A stretch of DNA of 40,857 bases from Planctomycetota bacterium (GTDB taxonomy: Bacteria; Planctomycetota; UBA11346): positions 20,905 through 61,761 of the forward strand of contig PLEW01000146.1 of the NCBI GenBank assembly GCA_003136555.1, in the 5' to 3' direction. The translations under genes and the position numbers were made by a program. Positions within the stretch are counted from its first letter, which is position 1. The number at the start of each line of letters is the position of its first letter. Shown piece after piece: positions 26,565 through 35,011 of the stretch. Under the pieces are notes generated by a model. That model was not told the origin of the DNA and ran no database searches. It saw only the letters and a list, made by a program, of their open reading frames with translations.

Positions 26565-29500
26565 ATGCCTACCGCCCGACGCCCGCTGGCCTTCCTGCTG
26601 CTCCCCCTCCTCCTGCTCGCCCTGCTCGCGTGTGCCGGCGGCCACGGTGCGGCGGCGGCGGATGCCTTCCGGGTGCTGGTGTTCAGCAAGACCGCGGGCT
26701 TCCGCCATGACTCGATCGAGACCGGGGTGGCGGCGATCAGGGCCCTGGGGGTCGAGAACACGTTCGGCGTCGATGCCAGCGAGGACGCCGCGGTGCTCAA
26801 CGAGGACAACCTCAAGCGCTACCGGGTGGTGATCTTCCTCAACACCACCGGCCACATCTGCGAGCAGCCCCAGCGCGAAGCGCTGCAGCGCTTCATCGAG
26901 GCTGGCGGCGGCTTCGTCGGCGTCCACTCCGCCACCGATACTGAGTACGACTGGGCCTGGTACGGGCAGCTGGTCGGCACCTACTTCGGCGGCCACCCCC
27001 AGATCCAGAAAGCCAAGGTCTCGATCACCGACATGTCGCACCCGGCGACCGCCTCGCTGCCCGACACCCTGGAGCGCACCGACGAATGGTACAACTTCAA
27101 GTACCTGCCCAAGGATGTCCATGTCCTGGCCTCGATCGACGAGTCGAGCTATCAGGGCGGGACGATGAAGGGCAACCATCCGCTGGTATGGTACCACGAG
27201 TTCGATGGCGGCCGCGCCTTCTACACCGAGATGGGCCACACCAAGGAGAGCTACTCCGAGCCCAACTACCTGCATCTGCTGCTGGGCGGGATCACCTGGG
27301 CCGCCGCCGGCCATGAGCTCGACTACAGCAAGGCCAAGCCCTCGGAGACGCGCTTCGAGAAGACCGTGCTGTCACGCGACCTCGCCGACTGCATGCAGTT
27401 CACCCTGCTGCCCGACGGCCGCATCCTGGTGATCGAGAAGTTCGGCGCGGTCAAGCTGGTGAAGGCGAACGGCGGACCCACCATCCTGGCCGGGACCGTG
27501 CCGGTCTACGCGGTGCAGGATGGCCACAACAATGTCGAGGATGGCCTGATCGGCATCGCCGCCGATCCCGATTTCGCCAGCAACCACTGGGTCTACATGC
27601 TGCATTCCGTGCCGGGCGACATCCCCGTCCAGCACCTCTCGCGCTACACCCTCGACGGCGACACCCTCGACCTCGCCTCCGAGAAGGTGCTCTTCGACAT
27701 CCCCAACTGCCGCAGCATCACCGGCCACTGCGGTGGCGGCATGTCGTTCGCGAACGGCAATCTCTACATCTCGACCGGCGACAACACCACCCCCTTCGAG
27801 TCCGACGGCTTCTCCCCGCTCGATGTCCGCGTCGAAGGCAAGGATGCGCGTTCGACCGCGGCCAACAGCATGGACCTGCGCGGCAAGATCCTGCGCATCC
27901 ACCCCAAGAGCGACGGCACCTACGACATCCCCAAGGGCAATCTCTTCCCGCCCGGCACGCCCAAGACCAGGCCAGAGATCTATGTCATGGGCTGCCGCAA
28001 TCCGTTCCGCCATTTCGCCGATCCCGTCACCGGCTTCCTCTACTGGGGCGAAGTCGGTCCGGATGCCGGCAACGATGGCGAGCGCGGCCCGCGCGGCTAC
28101 GACGAGTTCAACCAGGCGCGCGGTCCGGGATTCTTCGGCTGGCCGCTCTTCGTCGGCGACAACTTCGCCTATTCGCCCTACGACTGGGACACCAAGAAGA
28201 TCGGCGCGCGCTTCGACCCCCAGCACCCGATCAACGACTCGCCGCGCAATACCGGCATCAAGGAGCTGCCGCCGGCGCAACCCGCCTATCTCTACTACCC
28301 CTATGCGGCCTCGACCGAGTTCCCCGAGCTGGGCAGCGGCGGCCGCTGCGCGATGTCCGGCCCGGTCTACCATTTCGATGCGGCGCTCACCTCGCCGGAC
28401 AAGTTCCCGGTGTTCTACGACAACACCTGGTTCATCTACGACTGGATGCGCAACTGGATCAAGGCGATCAAGCTCGATGAGCACGGCAACAAGACCTCGA
28501 TCGAGGACTTCATGCCCTCGGCCAAGCTGGCCAAGCCGATGGACATGAAGTTCGGCGCCGATGGCGCCATGTACCTGCTCGAATACGGCAGCAACTGGTA
28601 CCACAACACCGATGCCACGCTCTCGAAGATCACCTTCGCCGCCGGCAATCGCGCCCCGATCGCCATGGCCACCGCCGACCACACCGCCGGCAAGGAGCCG
28701 TTGACGGTGAAGTTCTCGAGCGCCGGCTCGTACGACAAGGATGAAGGCGATGTCATCACCTTCTCCTGGAGCTTCACCGGCGAAGCGTCGCAGACGAGCG
28801 AGCCCAACCCCACCTTCACCTTCACCGAGCCGGGGCTCTACCAGGCCAAGCTCACGGTCACCGACAAGGGCGGCAAGACCGGGGTGACGGTGATCCCGAT
28901 CCAGGTCGGCAACGCCGTGCCGCAGGTGGTGATCGAAGCGCCCAGGCCGGGCGGCTTCTTCTCCTGGGGCCAGCAGATCGCCTTCAAGGTCGCGGTCACC
29001 GACGATGAGGACGGCAGCACCGCCGCCGGCACCATCCCGGGCGACAAGGTCAAGGTCACCGGCTCCTACGACAGCGGAGGCGCCGCCTCCGCCGCGCCGG
29101 TGGGGGTGGAGAGCCAGATGATGGCCGCCAACGGCCATGAGGCCGGGCGCGACCTGGTGACCCACAGCGACTGCATCGCCTGCCATACCATGCAGGCGCA
29201 GTCGGTCGGACCGGCGTTCACCGCCATCGCGATGAAGTACAAGGGCGACGGTGCGGCGATCGACCGCCTGGTGCAGAAGGTCCAGGACGGCGGCAACGGC
29301 GTATGGGGGATCATGGCCATGGCAGCGCATCCCCAATTCACCAAGGCCCAGCTCAAGGACATGGTCGGCTGGGTGCTCTCGCTCGCCGACGAGGCGGGCA
29401 CCGTGCATGGCAGCTCGGGCACCCTCACGGTGGTGCCCAAGCCGGCCAAGGACGACAAGGGCATCTATGTCATCACCGCCAGCTACACCGACAAGGGCGC

Positions 29501-29963
29501 GGTCAAGCTCGGCAAGCGGATCCCGCCGCAGACCGCTGGTGCGAGCGTGGCTCTGCGGTCGCGCTACGTCGGCGCGGTCGATTACACCGGCCACCAGGGC
29601 GGGGTGATGCCCGAGGCCTGCTCGGACGAGGGCGGCGGCCGTGATCTCGGCTTCATCAACAGCGGCGACTTCATCAGCTTCAAGGACATCACCCTGGATG
29701 GCAGCAGCGCCGTCACCTTCCGCATCGCCTCGGCAGGTGCCGGCGGCATCATCGAGGTGCATGCGGACTCGGCTACCGGGCCGCTGCTGGGCTCCGGCAG
29801 CGTGCCGGTGACGGGCGGCTGGCAGAAGTGGGCCAGCGTCGAGGCCGGGATCACGGATCCGGGCGGCACCCATGACGTGTTCCTGGTGTTCAAGCACGAG
29901 AAGAACGCTGGCGGACTGTTCAACCTCAACTGGGTGTACTTCCACCCGCCGGCGGCGAAGTAG
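26565..29963 (+). CDS. ThuA / PQQ-type sugar dehydrogenase / PKD / cytochrome c / CBM6 fusion lipoprotein
   Basis: This 1132-residue exported protein has a signal peptide ending in LLAC (Cys23), so it is probably a lipoprotein. About 36-255 is a ThuA-like domain (FRVLVFSKTAGFRH, GGGFVGVHSATD, WYHEFDGGRAFYTEMGH). About 270-690 is a GSDH-type beta-propeller (LLPDGRILVIEK, EDGLIGIAADPDF, GHCGGGMSF, RGKILRI, GCRNPFR). About 695-780 is a PKD domain. About 850-935 is a cytochrome c domain with CIACH (near 869) and a Met-containing distal region (GIMAMAAHP). About 996-1132 is CBM6-like. Known multidomain relatives occur in Bacteroidota and Planctomycetota. The likely role is extracytoplasmic sugar oxidation with electrons passed to the attached heme; substrate and cofactor are inferred, not proven. 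Confidence 0.9.
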   Translation: MPTARRPLAFLLLPLLLLALLACAGGHGAAAADAFRVLVFSKTAGFRHDSIETGVAAIRALGVENTFGVDASEDAAVLNEDNLKRYRVVIFLNTTGHICEQPQREALQRFIEAGGGFVGVHSATDTEYDWAWYGQLVGTYFGGHPQIQKAKVSITDMSHPATASLPDTLERTDEWYNFKYLPKDVHVLASIDESSYQGGTMKGNHPLVWYHEFDGGRAFYTEMGHTKESYSEPNYLHLLLGGITWAAAGHELDYSKAKPSETRFEKTVLSRDLADCMQFTLLPDGRILVIEKFGAVKLVKANGGPTILAGTVPVYAVQDGHNNVEDGLIGIAADPDFASNHWVYMLHSVPGDIPVQHLSRYTLDGDTLDLASEKVLFDIPNCRSITGHCGGGMSFANGNLYISTGDNTTPFESDGFSPLDVRVEGKDARSTAANSMDLRGKILRIHPKSDGTYDIPKGNLFPPGTPKTRPEIYVMGCRNPFRHFADPVTGFLYWGEVGPDAGNDGERGPRGYDEFNQARGPGFFGWPLFVGDNFAYSPYDWDTKKIGARFDPQHPINDSPRNTGIKELPPAQPAYLYYPYAASTEFPELGSGGRCAMSGPVYHFDAALTSPDKFPVFYDNTWFIYDWMRNWIKAIKLDEHGNKTSIEDFMPSAKLAKPMDMKFGADGAMYLLEYGSNWYHNTDATLSKITFAAGNRAPIAMATADHTAGKEPLTVKFSSAGSYDKDEGDVITFSWSFTGEASQTSEPNPTFTFTEPGLYQAKLTVTDKGGKTGVTVIPIQVGNAVPQVVIEAPRPGGFFSWGQQIAFKVAVTDDEDGSTAAGTIPGDKVKVTGSYDSGGAASAAPVGVESQMMAANGHEAGRDLVTHSDCIACHTMQAQSVGPAFTAIAMKYKGDGAAIDRLVQKVQDGGNGVWGIMAMAAHPQFTKAQLKDMVGWVLSLADEAGTVHGSSGTLTVVPKPAKDDKGIYVITASYTDKGAVKLGKRIPPQTAGASVALRSRYVGAVDYTGHQGGVMPEACSDEGGGRDLGFINSGDFISFKDITLDGSSAVTFRIASAGAGGIIEVHADSATGPLLGSGSVPVTGGWQKWASVEAGITDPGGTHDVFLVFKHEKNAGGLFNLNWVYFHPPAAK

Positions 29964-29994
29964 CCCGCCGACATACCTCACCATCGGAGCATCG

Positions 29995-30297
29995 ATGTTC
30001 GTCCACGCCGTGTTCTTCTGGCTCAAAGCCGATCTCACCCCGCAGCAGCTGAGCACCTTCCGCGAGGGCCTGATCTCGCTGACCACCATCACCACCGTGC
30101 GCAATGCCCACATCGGCGTGCCAGCGGCGACCAACCGCCCGATCATCGAGCGCAGCTACTCCTACGCCCTGTCGGTGCAGTTCGACGATGAGCGCGGTCA
30201 CGACTACTACCAGCAGGTCGACATCCATGAGCGCTTCCGCCAGGCCTGCTCGAGCTTCTGGTCGAAGGTGGTCATCTACGATTCGATCAGCGCCTAG
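29995..30297 (+). CDS. Dabb (stress-responsive alpha/beta barrel) family protein
   Basis: This 100-residue protein opens with the Dabb signature 'MFVHAVFFWLKADLTPQQLSTFREGL'. It contains 'ERSYSYALSVQFDDERGHDYYQQVDIHERFRQ' and closes with 'SKVVIYDSI', a ferredoxin-like dimeric barrel. Dabb proteins are small dimers with varied or unknown functions. GGAG lies six bases before the ATG at 29995. It follows the ThuA fusion gene by 31 bases and is probably cotranscribed with it. It converges with the TRASH-like gene. Confidence 0.85.
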   Translation: MFVHAVFFWLKADLTPQQLSTFREGLISLTTITTVRNAHIGVPAATNRPIIERSYSYALSVQFDDERGHDYYQQVDIHERFRQACSSFWSKVVIYDSISA

Positions 30298-30329
30298 GCG
30301 CTCAGCCGTCCGCGCCGTCCGCGACCGCG

Positions 30330-30671
30330 CTACTTGGCGCCGGACGCGCCGCCGCCGGACGGGGCGGGCGGGCTGGCATTGGCGGCGCGGCTGGTCGACG
30401 CCGCCAGGCGGGCGGCGTACTTCTCGGGATCGCGGTTGAACTTCTTGACGCAGCCGCGGCAGCAGAAGCGGAATTCCTGCCCGTTGAACACCACCGGCGC
30501 CACCTGCGGGTCGATCTTGTCGTTGGAGACCACGCAGTTCTCCAGCGGATAGGGCCTGGGCGATGGCGTGCCCTCGTCGGCCCCCAGCATGACCGCGGCG
30601 CAGCAGGCCAGCGCGCAGCCGGCAAGCAGGGTGCGCATCAGCATCATCATGGCATGGTGGTGGGTGGGCAT
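30330..30671 (-). CDS. Exported TRASH/YHS-like cysteine-rich protein
   Basis: This 113-residue protein has a His/Met-rich start, a hydrophobic signal segment (about residues 9-30) and a mature domain. In that domain 'YPLENCVVSNDKI' and 'VVFNGQEFRFCCRGCVKKFNRDPEKYAARL' give the Cys-x(n)-Cys-Cys-x-x-Cys arrangement of TRASH/YHS-like metal-binding domains. An Ala/Ser/Pro-rich tail follows. A role in periplasmic metal binding or delivery is inferred. The start is uncertain: ATG 30671 is given, but ATGs about seven to twelve codons later also leave a signal peptide. No cotranscribed gene is obvious; the next minus-strand gene is 53 bases upstream. Confidence 0.7.
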   Translation of the reverse strand: MPTHHHAMMMLMRTLLAGCALACCAAVMLGADEGTPSPRPYPLENCVVSNDKIDPQVAPVVFNGQEFRFCCRGCVKKFNRDPEKYAARLAASTSRAANASPPAPSGGGASGAK

Positions 30672-30724
30672 AGGTCACGTACGGCTACGCAAAGGTCCAT
30701 TCCGCGCCTGCTGTTCCAGGGTCT

Positions 30725-32371
30725 TCAGCGCTCGCGCAGCGCCGGCTGGCCGGTGAGGATGGTCTCGGCCAGGCGCAGGCCGTCGAGGCCGGCGGAGATG
30801 ATCCCGCCGGCATAGCCGGCACCCTCGCCGGCGAGGTACAGTCCCGGCAGCGAGCTGCTGAGCGTGGCAGGATTGCGCTCGAAGCGCACTGGACTGGAGA
30901 TGCGCGTCTCCACCCCCACCACCGTGCCCTGGCTGAGGAAGCCGGGGATGATGCGCTCGAAGAACAGCAGTGCCTGGCGGATGGAGGCGACGGTGCGCGC
31001 CGGCAGGATGGCATCGATGCGTCCGGGGCGCACTCCGAGGCGGTAGCTGGATGCGCTCACCGGGGAGCCCGGCTCGCCGCGAACGAAGGCGCGCGCCGAC
31101 TGCGCCGGGCAGCTGTAATCGGCTCCGCCGGCCTCGAAGGCGAGGCGCTCGATGCGCCTGATCAGCTCGAATCCCTCCAGCCCGGAGGCGCCGCGATCGA
31201 CCTCCTGGTTGACGATCAGCCCGGCATTGGCGAAGTGCGAGGCGCGGGCGAAGCGGCTCATGCCGTTGGTCGACAGCTGCCCGGTGTCGCTGGTCGCGGC
31301 GATGATCTCACCGCCGGGGCACATGCAGAAGGTGGTGACATGGTCGGCGTCCAGGTGGGCCGGCGGCCGGCTGACCATGTTGTATTCGGCCGCGCCCAGG
31401 AGATGGCGCGGGATGTCGGACCCGAGGCGGCAGCCATATTGGCCGACATCGATGAGCTCCTGCGGATGCTCGACCCGGCAGCCGATCTGGAAGCCCTTGG
31501 CCTTGTGCTCGATGCCGCGTTCGATCAGGCGCATGATCAGATCGCGCGCGCTGTGCCCCGGGGCGATCATCACCACCGGGCTCTCGATGCGCTCGCCGGT
31601 CGACAGCTGCACGCCGGTGCAGTGCCCCGACTGGCTCAGCACGTCGGTGACGGTGGCTTCGAAGCGGAAGCTGCCGCCCCAGGCGATGATCTGGCTGCGC
31701 AGGCGCTTGCACATGTGCGGCAGCAGATCCGAACCGATGTGCGGGTGGTGGCGGTAGAGGATGTGGCGGGGGGCGCGCGAGGCGACGAAGGCCTCGAGCA
31801 GGAAGCGCATGCGCCGGTCCTTGACCCTGGTGTAGAGCTTGCCGTCGGAGTAGGTCCCGGCGCCGCCCTCGCCGAAGAGGTAGTTGCTCTCCGGGTCGAG
31901 CACGCGCGTGCGATGGAACGTCTCCAGGTCGGCGGTGCGCCGGTCGGCATCGCGACCGCGGTCGATCACCAGGGGCTTGCAGCCATGCAGGGCGAGCAGA
32001 TAGGCCGCCATCTGCCCGGCCGGCCCGGCGCCGACGATGATCGGATGCCGCGGTGGCGGATCGGCCAGGCGGAGGTGGTAGAGCCCCTGGTCCTGGTCCG
32101 GGGGTGCGGTATGGACCACCACGCCCTGGCCCTCGTGCACTGGGCAGTCCTCGCGCACCTGGGCGTGCAGGTGGTAGATGAAGCGCAGGTCGGGCTTGCG
32201 CCGCGCATCCAGGCTGCGGCGCTCGATGCGGTAGTCCACCACGTCGGCGGGCGCGATGCGGCAGAGGCGGGCGATCCACGGCTTGAGCCGATGGTCGATC
32301 GAGGAGGGCGGCTCCAGGCGCAGCGCCTGGAGCGGCACCTCGAGGTGCTCGATCGAGACGTGCTGGCTCAT
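30725..32371 (-). CDS. NAD(P)/FAD-dependent dehydrogenase (COG2509-like)
   Basis: This 548-residue protein has an N-terminal ~105-residue domain (DHRLKPWIARLCRIAPADVVDYRIERRSLDARRK) typical of this group. It then has the FAD-binding motif IIVGAGPAGQMAAYLL, 'NYLFGEGGAGTYSDGKLYTR' and 'PGHSARDL', and a C-terminal 'GLYLAGEGAGYAGGIISAGLDGLR'. Members are uncharacterised FAD-dependent dehydrogenases; the reaction is not known. The start ATG overlaps the stop of the EamA transporter gene (32368-32371), so the two are translationally coupled. This suggests, without proving, that the transporter moves a compound linked to this enzyme. Confidence 0.85.
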   Translation of the reverse strand: MSQHVSIEHLEVPLQALRLEPPSSIDHRLKPWIARLCRIAPADVVDYRIERRSLDARRKPDLRFIYHLHAQVREDCPVHEGQGVVVHTAPPDQDQGLYHLRLADPPPRHPIIVGAGPAGQMAAYLLALHGCKPLVIDRGRDADRRTADLETFHRTRVLDPESNYLFGEGGAGTYSDGKLYTRVKDRRMRFLLEAFVASRAPRHILYRHHPHIGSDLLPHMCKRLRSQIIAWGGSFRFEATVTDVLSQSGHCTGVQLSTGERIESPVVMIAPGHSARDLIMRLIERGIEHKAKGFQIGCRVEHPQELIDVGQYGCRLGSDIPRHLLGAAEYNMVSRPPAHLDADHVTTFCMCPGGEIIAATSDTGQLSTNGMSRFARASHFANAGLIVNQEVDRGASGLEGFELIRRIERLAFEAGGADYSCPAQSARAFVRGEPGSPVSASSYRLGVRPGRIDAILPARTVASIRQALLFFERIIPGFLSQGTVVGVETRISSPVRFERNPATLSSSLPGLYLAGEGAGYAGGIISAGLDGLRLAETILTGQPALRER

Positions 32372-33306
32372 CGGCCCACCGGGGCGGCGGGGCCGATGGC
32401 GGGGCGAGCCACGCCCGGCGCGCCGGCGCGGTTGACGATCACCAGCCCGGCGATGATCAGCAGGCAGCCCAGCAGGGATACCAGGCCAGGGCGTTCGCCC
32501 AGGGCGGTCCAGCCCACCACCAGCGCAACCAGCGGCACGGCATAGAGGAAGGGCATCACCCGCGTCACCGGCGCCTGGGCGACGACGTACGACCAGGTGG
32601 TGAAGGCGATCGCCGACGGGCCGATGGCCAGGTAGGCGAGCAGCAGGCAGGCATGCCAGGAGGCGGCATGCAGGCACTGCACGGCGGAGGGCAGGCAGGG
32701 GGAGAGCATGATGGATCCGATCCACGCGACATAGCACACCATGCCCACGGCGCCATAGTAGCCGAGCACGGGCTTCTGCATCACCGTGTAGATCGCCCAC
32801 AGCACCGCCGCACAGGCCATCTCGGCCACCCCGCTGGAGAACGTGACGCCGTGCGCCTCGCCGGCGGCGATCAGCGCGATCCCGCCCAGGCTGGTGACCA
32901 TGCCCAGCCAGCCGGCCAGGCGCAGCCGCTCACCCAGCCACAGCACGGCGAAGAGCGCCGAGAACAGCGGCGCGGTATTGACGATGAAGCTGCCGGGCCC
33001 GGCCGAGACGCTGCGGCTGGCGTCATTGACCGCGAGGTTGTAGAGGCAGATGCCGACCGCTGCGATGGTCGCCAGGCGCGGCCAGTCGCGTCGCCGTGGC
33101 AGGGGAGGTCGCATGATCGCGGCCACGACGCCGAGCAGAACCGCAGCCAGGCCGTAGCGCAGCAGGGCGAGCTCGGCGGGCGGGAAGTCCGGTTGCTGGC
33201 CGGGGGCGCTCGCCAGCAGCGCCCGCACCACCGGGAAGGCGGAGCCCCACAGCAGGACGGTGGTCGCCAAGGCGATCAGCGTGCGTGGCCGGTAGAGGGG
33301 ATCCAT
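32368..33306 (-). CDS. EamA-type (DMT superfamily) transporter
   Basis: This 312-residue membrane protein has about ten hydrophobic segments in two repeated EamA halves. The first half begins 'LIALATTVLLWGSAFPVVRALL' and contains 'PAELALLRYGLAAVLL', and 'NTAPLFSALFAVLWLGERL' ends a typical unit. The second half has 'WAIYTVMQKPVL' and 'VPLVALVVGWTALGERPG'. Family members export amino acids, metabolites or drugs; the substrate is unknown. Its stop overlaps the start of the FAD dehydrogenase gene (ATGA), suggesting a two-gene unit. Upstream, a strong terminator separates it from rpsP. Confidence 0.9.
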   Translation of the reverse strand: MDPLYRPRTLIALATTVLLWGSAFPVVRALLASAPGQQPDFPPAELALLRYGLAAVLLGVVAAIMRPPLPRRRDWPRLATIAAVGICLYNLAVNDASRSVSAGPGSFIVNTAPLFSALFAVLWLGERLRLAGWLGMVTSLGGIALIAAGEAHGVTFSSGVAEMACAAVLWAIYTVMQKPVLGYYGAVGMVCYVAWIGSIMLSPCLPSAVQCLHAASWHACLLLAYLAIGPSAIAFTTWSYVVAQAPVTRVMPFLYAVPLVALVVGWTALGERPGLVSLLGCLLIIAGLVIVNRAGAPGVARPAIGPAAPVGR

Positions 33307-33331
33307 GCGAGTGGCCGGGTTGAAAACGACA

Positions 33332-33354
33332 CAGGCCGGGCAGAGCCCGGCCTG
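33332..33354 (-). terminator. Intrinsic terminator after rpsP
   Basis: CAGGCCGGGC (33332-33341) and GCCCGGCCTG (33345-33354) form a perfect 10-bp stem with a 3-base loop. Read on the minus strand it is followed within five bases by TTTTC. It lies between the rpsP stop and the EamA start, so the two genes are separate units. Confidence 0.8.
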
Positions 33355-33381
33355 GCGCGTGCGCTCACGCTGGTGGAGCGA

Positions 33382-33843
33382 TCAGGCCTTGGGCGCCTCG
33401 GCGGCGGGGGCAGGGGCGGCCGCTGCCTTGGCGGCGGCTTCGGCTGCCAGGGCGGCCTTGCGCACACCCTTGAGCTTGGCCGCATGCTTGCGCAGCGAAC
33501 GCCGGGTCGCCGGGCGGAAGGTGCCCTTGGCAACCGGCTTGGCCGGGGTCTTGGCCGCAGGCGCCGCCGCTGCCTGGGCGGCGGTCTTCTTGGGCGTCGG
33601 GACCTGGTAGCCGGAGAACTTGAGCAGGTTGCGCAGCCCGGTGCTGATCTGGGCGCCGCGGTTCACCCACGACTCGACCGCCACGAGGTCGACCTGGAGG
33701 TTCTTCTCCTTGAGCAGCGGATCGTAGGATCCGATGATCTGGTTGGCCTTGCCTTCGCGATGGCAGCGGCCATCGATGGCGACGATGCGGAAATACGGCC
33801 GATGCAGGCGACCGAAGCGAGAAAGGCGGATGCTGACAGACAT
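33382..33843 (-). CDS. rpsP: 30S ribosomal protein S16 with Ala/Lys-rich tail
   Basis: This 153-residue protein; S16 is usually about 80-90. Residues 1-78 are S16 (VSIRLSRFGRLHRPYFRIVAID, IIGSYDPL, 'VDLVAVESWVNRGAQIS', 'LRNLLKFSGY'). From about 80 to the end the protein is low-complexity Ala/Lys/Pro (KKTAAQAAAAPAAKTPAKP; later LRKHAAKLKGVRKAALA), resembling histone H1-like tails. AAGGGA precedes the ATG at 33843. The usual companions rimM, trmD and rplS are not present: the neighbours are an EamA transporter and a STAS protein. A terminator follows. The tail may add RNA contacts; that is inference. Confidence 0.95.
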   Translation of the reverse strand: MSVSIRLSRFGRLHRPYFRIVAIDGRCHREGKANQIIGSYDPLLKEKNLQVDLVAVESWVNRGAQISTGLRNLLKFSGYQVPTPKKTAAQAAAAPAAKTPAKPVAKGTFRPATRRSLRKHAAKLKGVRKAALAAEAAAKAAAAPAPAAEAPKA

Positions 33844-33932
33844 AGCGTCCCTTGGTGGAATCGGGGGAGCAAACTCTATGTCGGTCGTGCGCTCTGCAAT
33901 GGGAAAAAGGCAGGTGGTCCGCCGGACCCGTT

Positions 33933-34298
33933 TCAGGGGCTTTTGACCGCCGCGATCGCCTCGGCCCGGGTGCGGTACATGGCGAACACCTTGTCGAAGC
34001 GGGTGAGGGCGAAGATCTCGCGCAGCGCCGGGGATCCGACCTCGGCGAGTGCCAGCTGGCCCTTGAGGTCCTGGATCTCGCGCAGCTTCTGCACCAGAGG
34101 ACCCAGGCTGGCGGAATCCAGCGAGGCCACTCCCGCCAGGTCGATGACCAGGCGGCGCACGCCTGCGGTGCTTTTGAGGAATTCGTTGGCGAAATAGCCG
34201 CGTACCAGATCGACGTTCGCCAGGCCCTGTTCATCACGATGGAAGGACACGGTATGGACCCCGTCGTCCTCGAGCAGGATCACTGTCTGTGGGCTCAT
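33933..34298 (-). CDS. STAS-domain anti-sigma factor antagonist-like protein
   Basis: This 121-residue protein is a single STAS domain: 'LVIDLAGVASLDSASLGPLVQKLREIQDLKGQLALAEV' (about 49-86), with the phosphorylatable-Ser region DSAS, and 'REIFALTRFDKVFAMYRTRAEAIAAV'. Such proteins are phosphorylation-controlled antagonists of anti-sigma factors, or adaptors in chemotaxis-like and stress pathways. AGGAG precedes the ATG at 34298. It is divergent from cheX with a 204-base repeat-containing control region. No kinase/phosphatase partner (RsbW or SpoIIE type) is in the window. Confidence 0.9.
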   Translation of the reverse strand: MSPQTVILLEDDGVHTVSFHRDEQGLANVDLVRGYFANEFLKSTAGVRRLVIDLAGVASLDSASLGPLVQKLREIQDLKGQLALAEVGSPALREIFALTRFDKVFAMYRTRAEAIAAVKSP

Positions 34299-34310
34299 CC
34301 GCGCTCCTGA

Positions 34311-34422
34311 TATGCCTGGTCATCCAAGGCTTATGCCTGGACATCCCTGGCCAGACCTGGTGACCGCAGGCTGCCGGCCCATGCCTGCGTGGGGCCTGTG
34401 TATGGCGGTCACTATGGCGGTC
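34311..34422. repeat. Direct repeats in the STAS/cheX divergent region
   Basis: TATGCCTGGTCATCC (34311-34325) and TATGCCTGGACATCC (34332-34346) are 15-bp direct repeats with one mismatch, 21 bases apart. A further pair, TATGGCGGTC at 34401-34410 and 34413-34422, is exact, 12 bases apart. They lie between the divergent STAS and cheX start codons, where operators would be. The 21-base spacing equals two DNA turns, fitting same-face protein binding. Confidence 0.65.
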
Positions 34423-34502
34423 CACCCCAAAATATCCATCATCATCCCCGCCATCATGGGTTGGCTCTTGCCCAAGCGCCCGGATCCATGGTACATCTCC
34501 CC

Positions 34503-35000
34503 ATGGCCAAGACCATCGATGTGAAACTATTGAACCCGTTCCTGGCGGCGACGATCGATTGCCTGAGCCAGATGGCGGGGGTGACCCCCCAACGCAAGCG
34601 GGTCTTCGTCAAGAGCGATCCCCTCATGCATGGGCAGGTCACCGGGGTGATCGGCCTGTCCAAGGGCATGACCGGCAGCTGCGCCCTGAGCTTCCCCATG
34701 GTCCTTGCCCAGCGCCTGGTCGGTCTGCTGCTCGGGGAGCCGAGCGCCCAGGTCACGCCCGAGATGGTCTCCGATGGTGTCGGCGAGATCGCCAACATGG
34801 TCGCCGGGTCGGCCAAGCGGCAGTTCATCTCCAGCGGCATCAATTTCGACATCTCCACTCCGACGGTGGTGATGGGCTATGACAGCACCTCGGTGCACAA
34901 CCCGATCGATACCATGAACATCGCCTGCGAGTTCATCGTCTTCCCCGACAGCAGCGAGACCTTCCTGCTCGAGATCGCCCTCAAGCCGACCGAGCGCTAG
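34503..35000 (+). CDS. cheX: CheX-like chemotaxis phosphatase
   Basis: This 165-residue protein is of the CheX family, phosphatases that remove phosphate from CheY-P. The catalytic helix shows the ExxN pattern: 'SDGVGEIANMVAGSAKRQF' with Glu and Asn three apart, and the following Gly and Lys. N-terminal 'FLAATIDCLSQMAG' and 'GVIGLSKGMTGSCALSFP' fit the family. The start is either 34488 or 34503; 34503 is given because homology begins there. No other chemotaxis genes are nearby. It is divergent from the STAS gene and ends 11 bases from the convergent menE stop. Confidence 0.85.
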   Translation: MAKTIDVKLLNPFLAATIDCLSQMAGVTPQRKRVFVKSDPLMHGQVTGVIGLSKGMTGSCALSFPMVLAQRLVGLLLGEPSAQVTPEMVSDGVGEIANMVAGSAKRQFISSGINFDISTPTVVMGYDSTSVHNPIDTMNIACEFIVFPDSSETFLLEIALKPTER

Positions 35001-35011
35001 CGCTCGCGCGC

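Noticed and set aside
27372-30146. 924-codon minus-strand open frame antisense to the ThuA fusion gene
   Set aside because: Shadow frame; the plus strand has clear domain motifs over the whole length.
34991-35006. 16-bp palindrome (centre GCTAGC) over the cheX stop codon
   Set aside because: It has no loop or T-run and partly reflects coding sequence; a terminator role for the convergent cheX/menE ends is possible but not supported.
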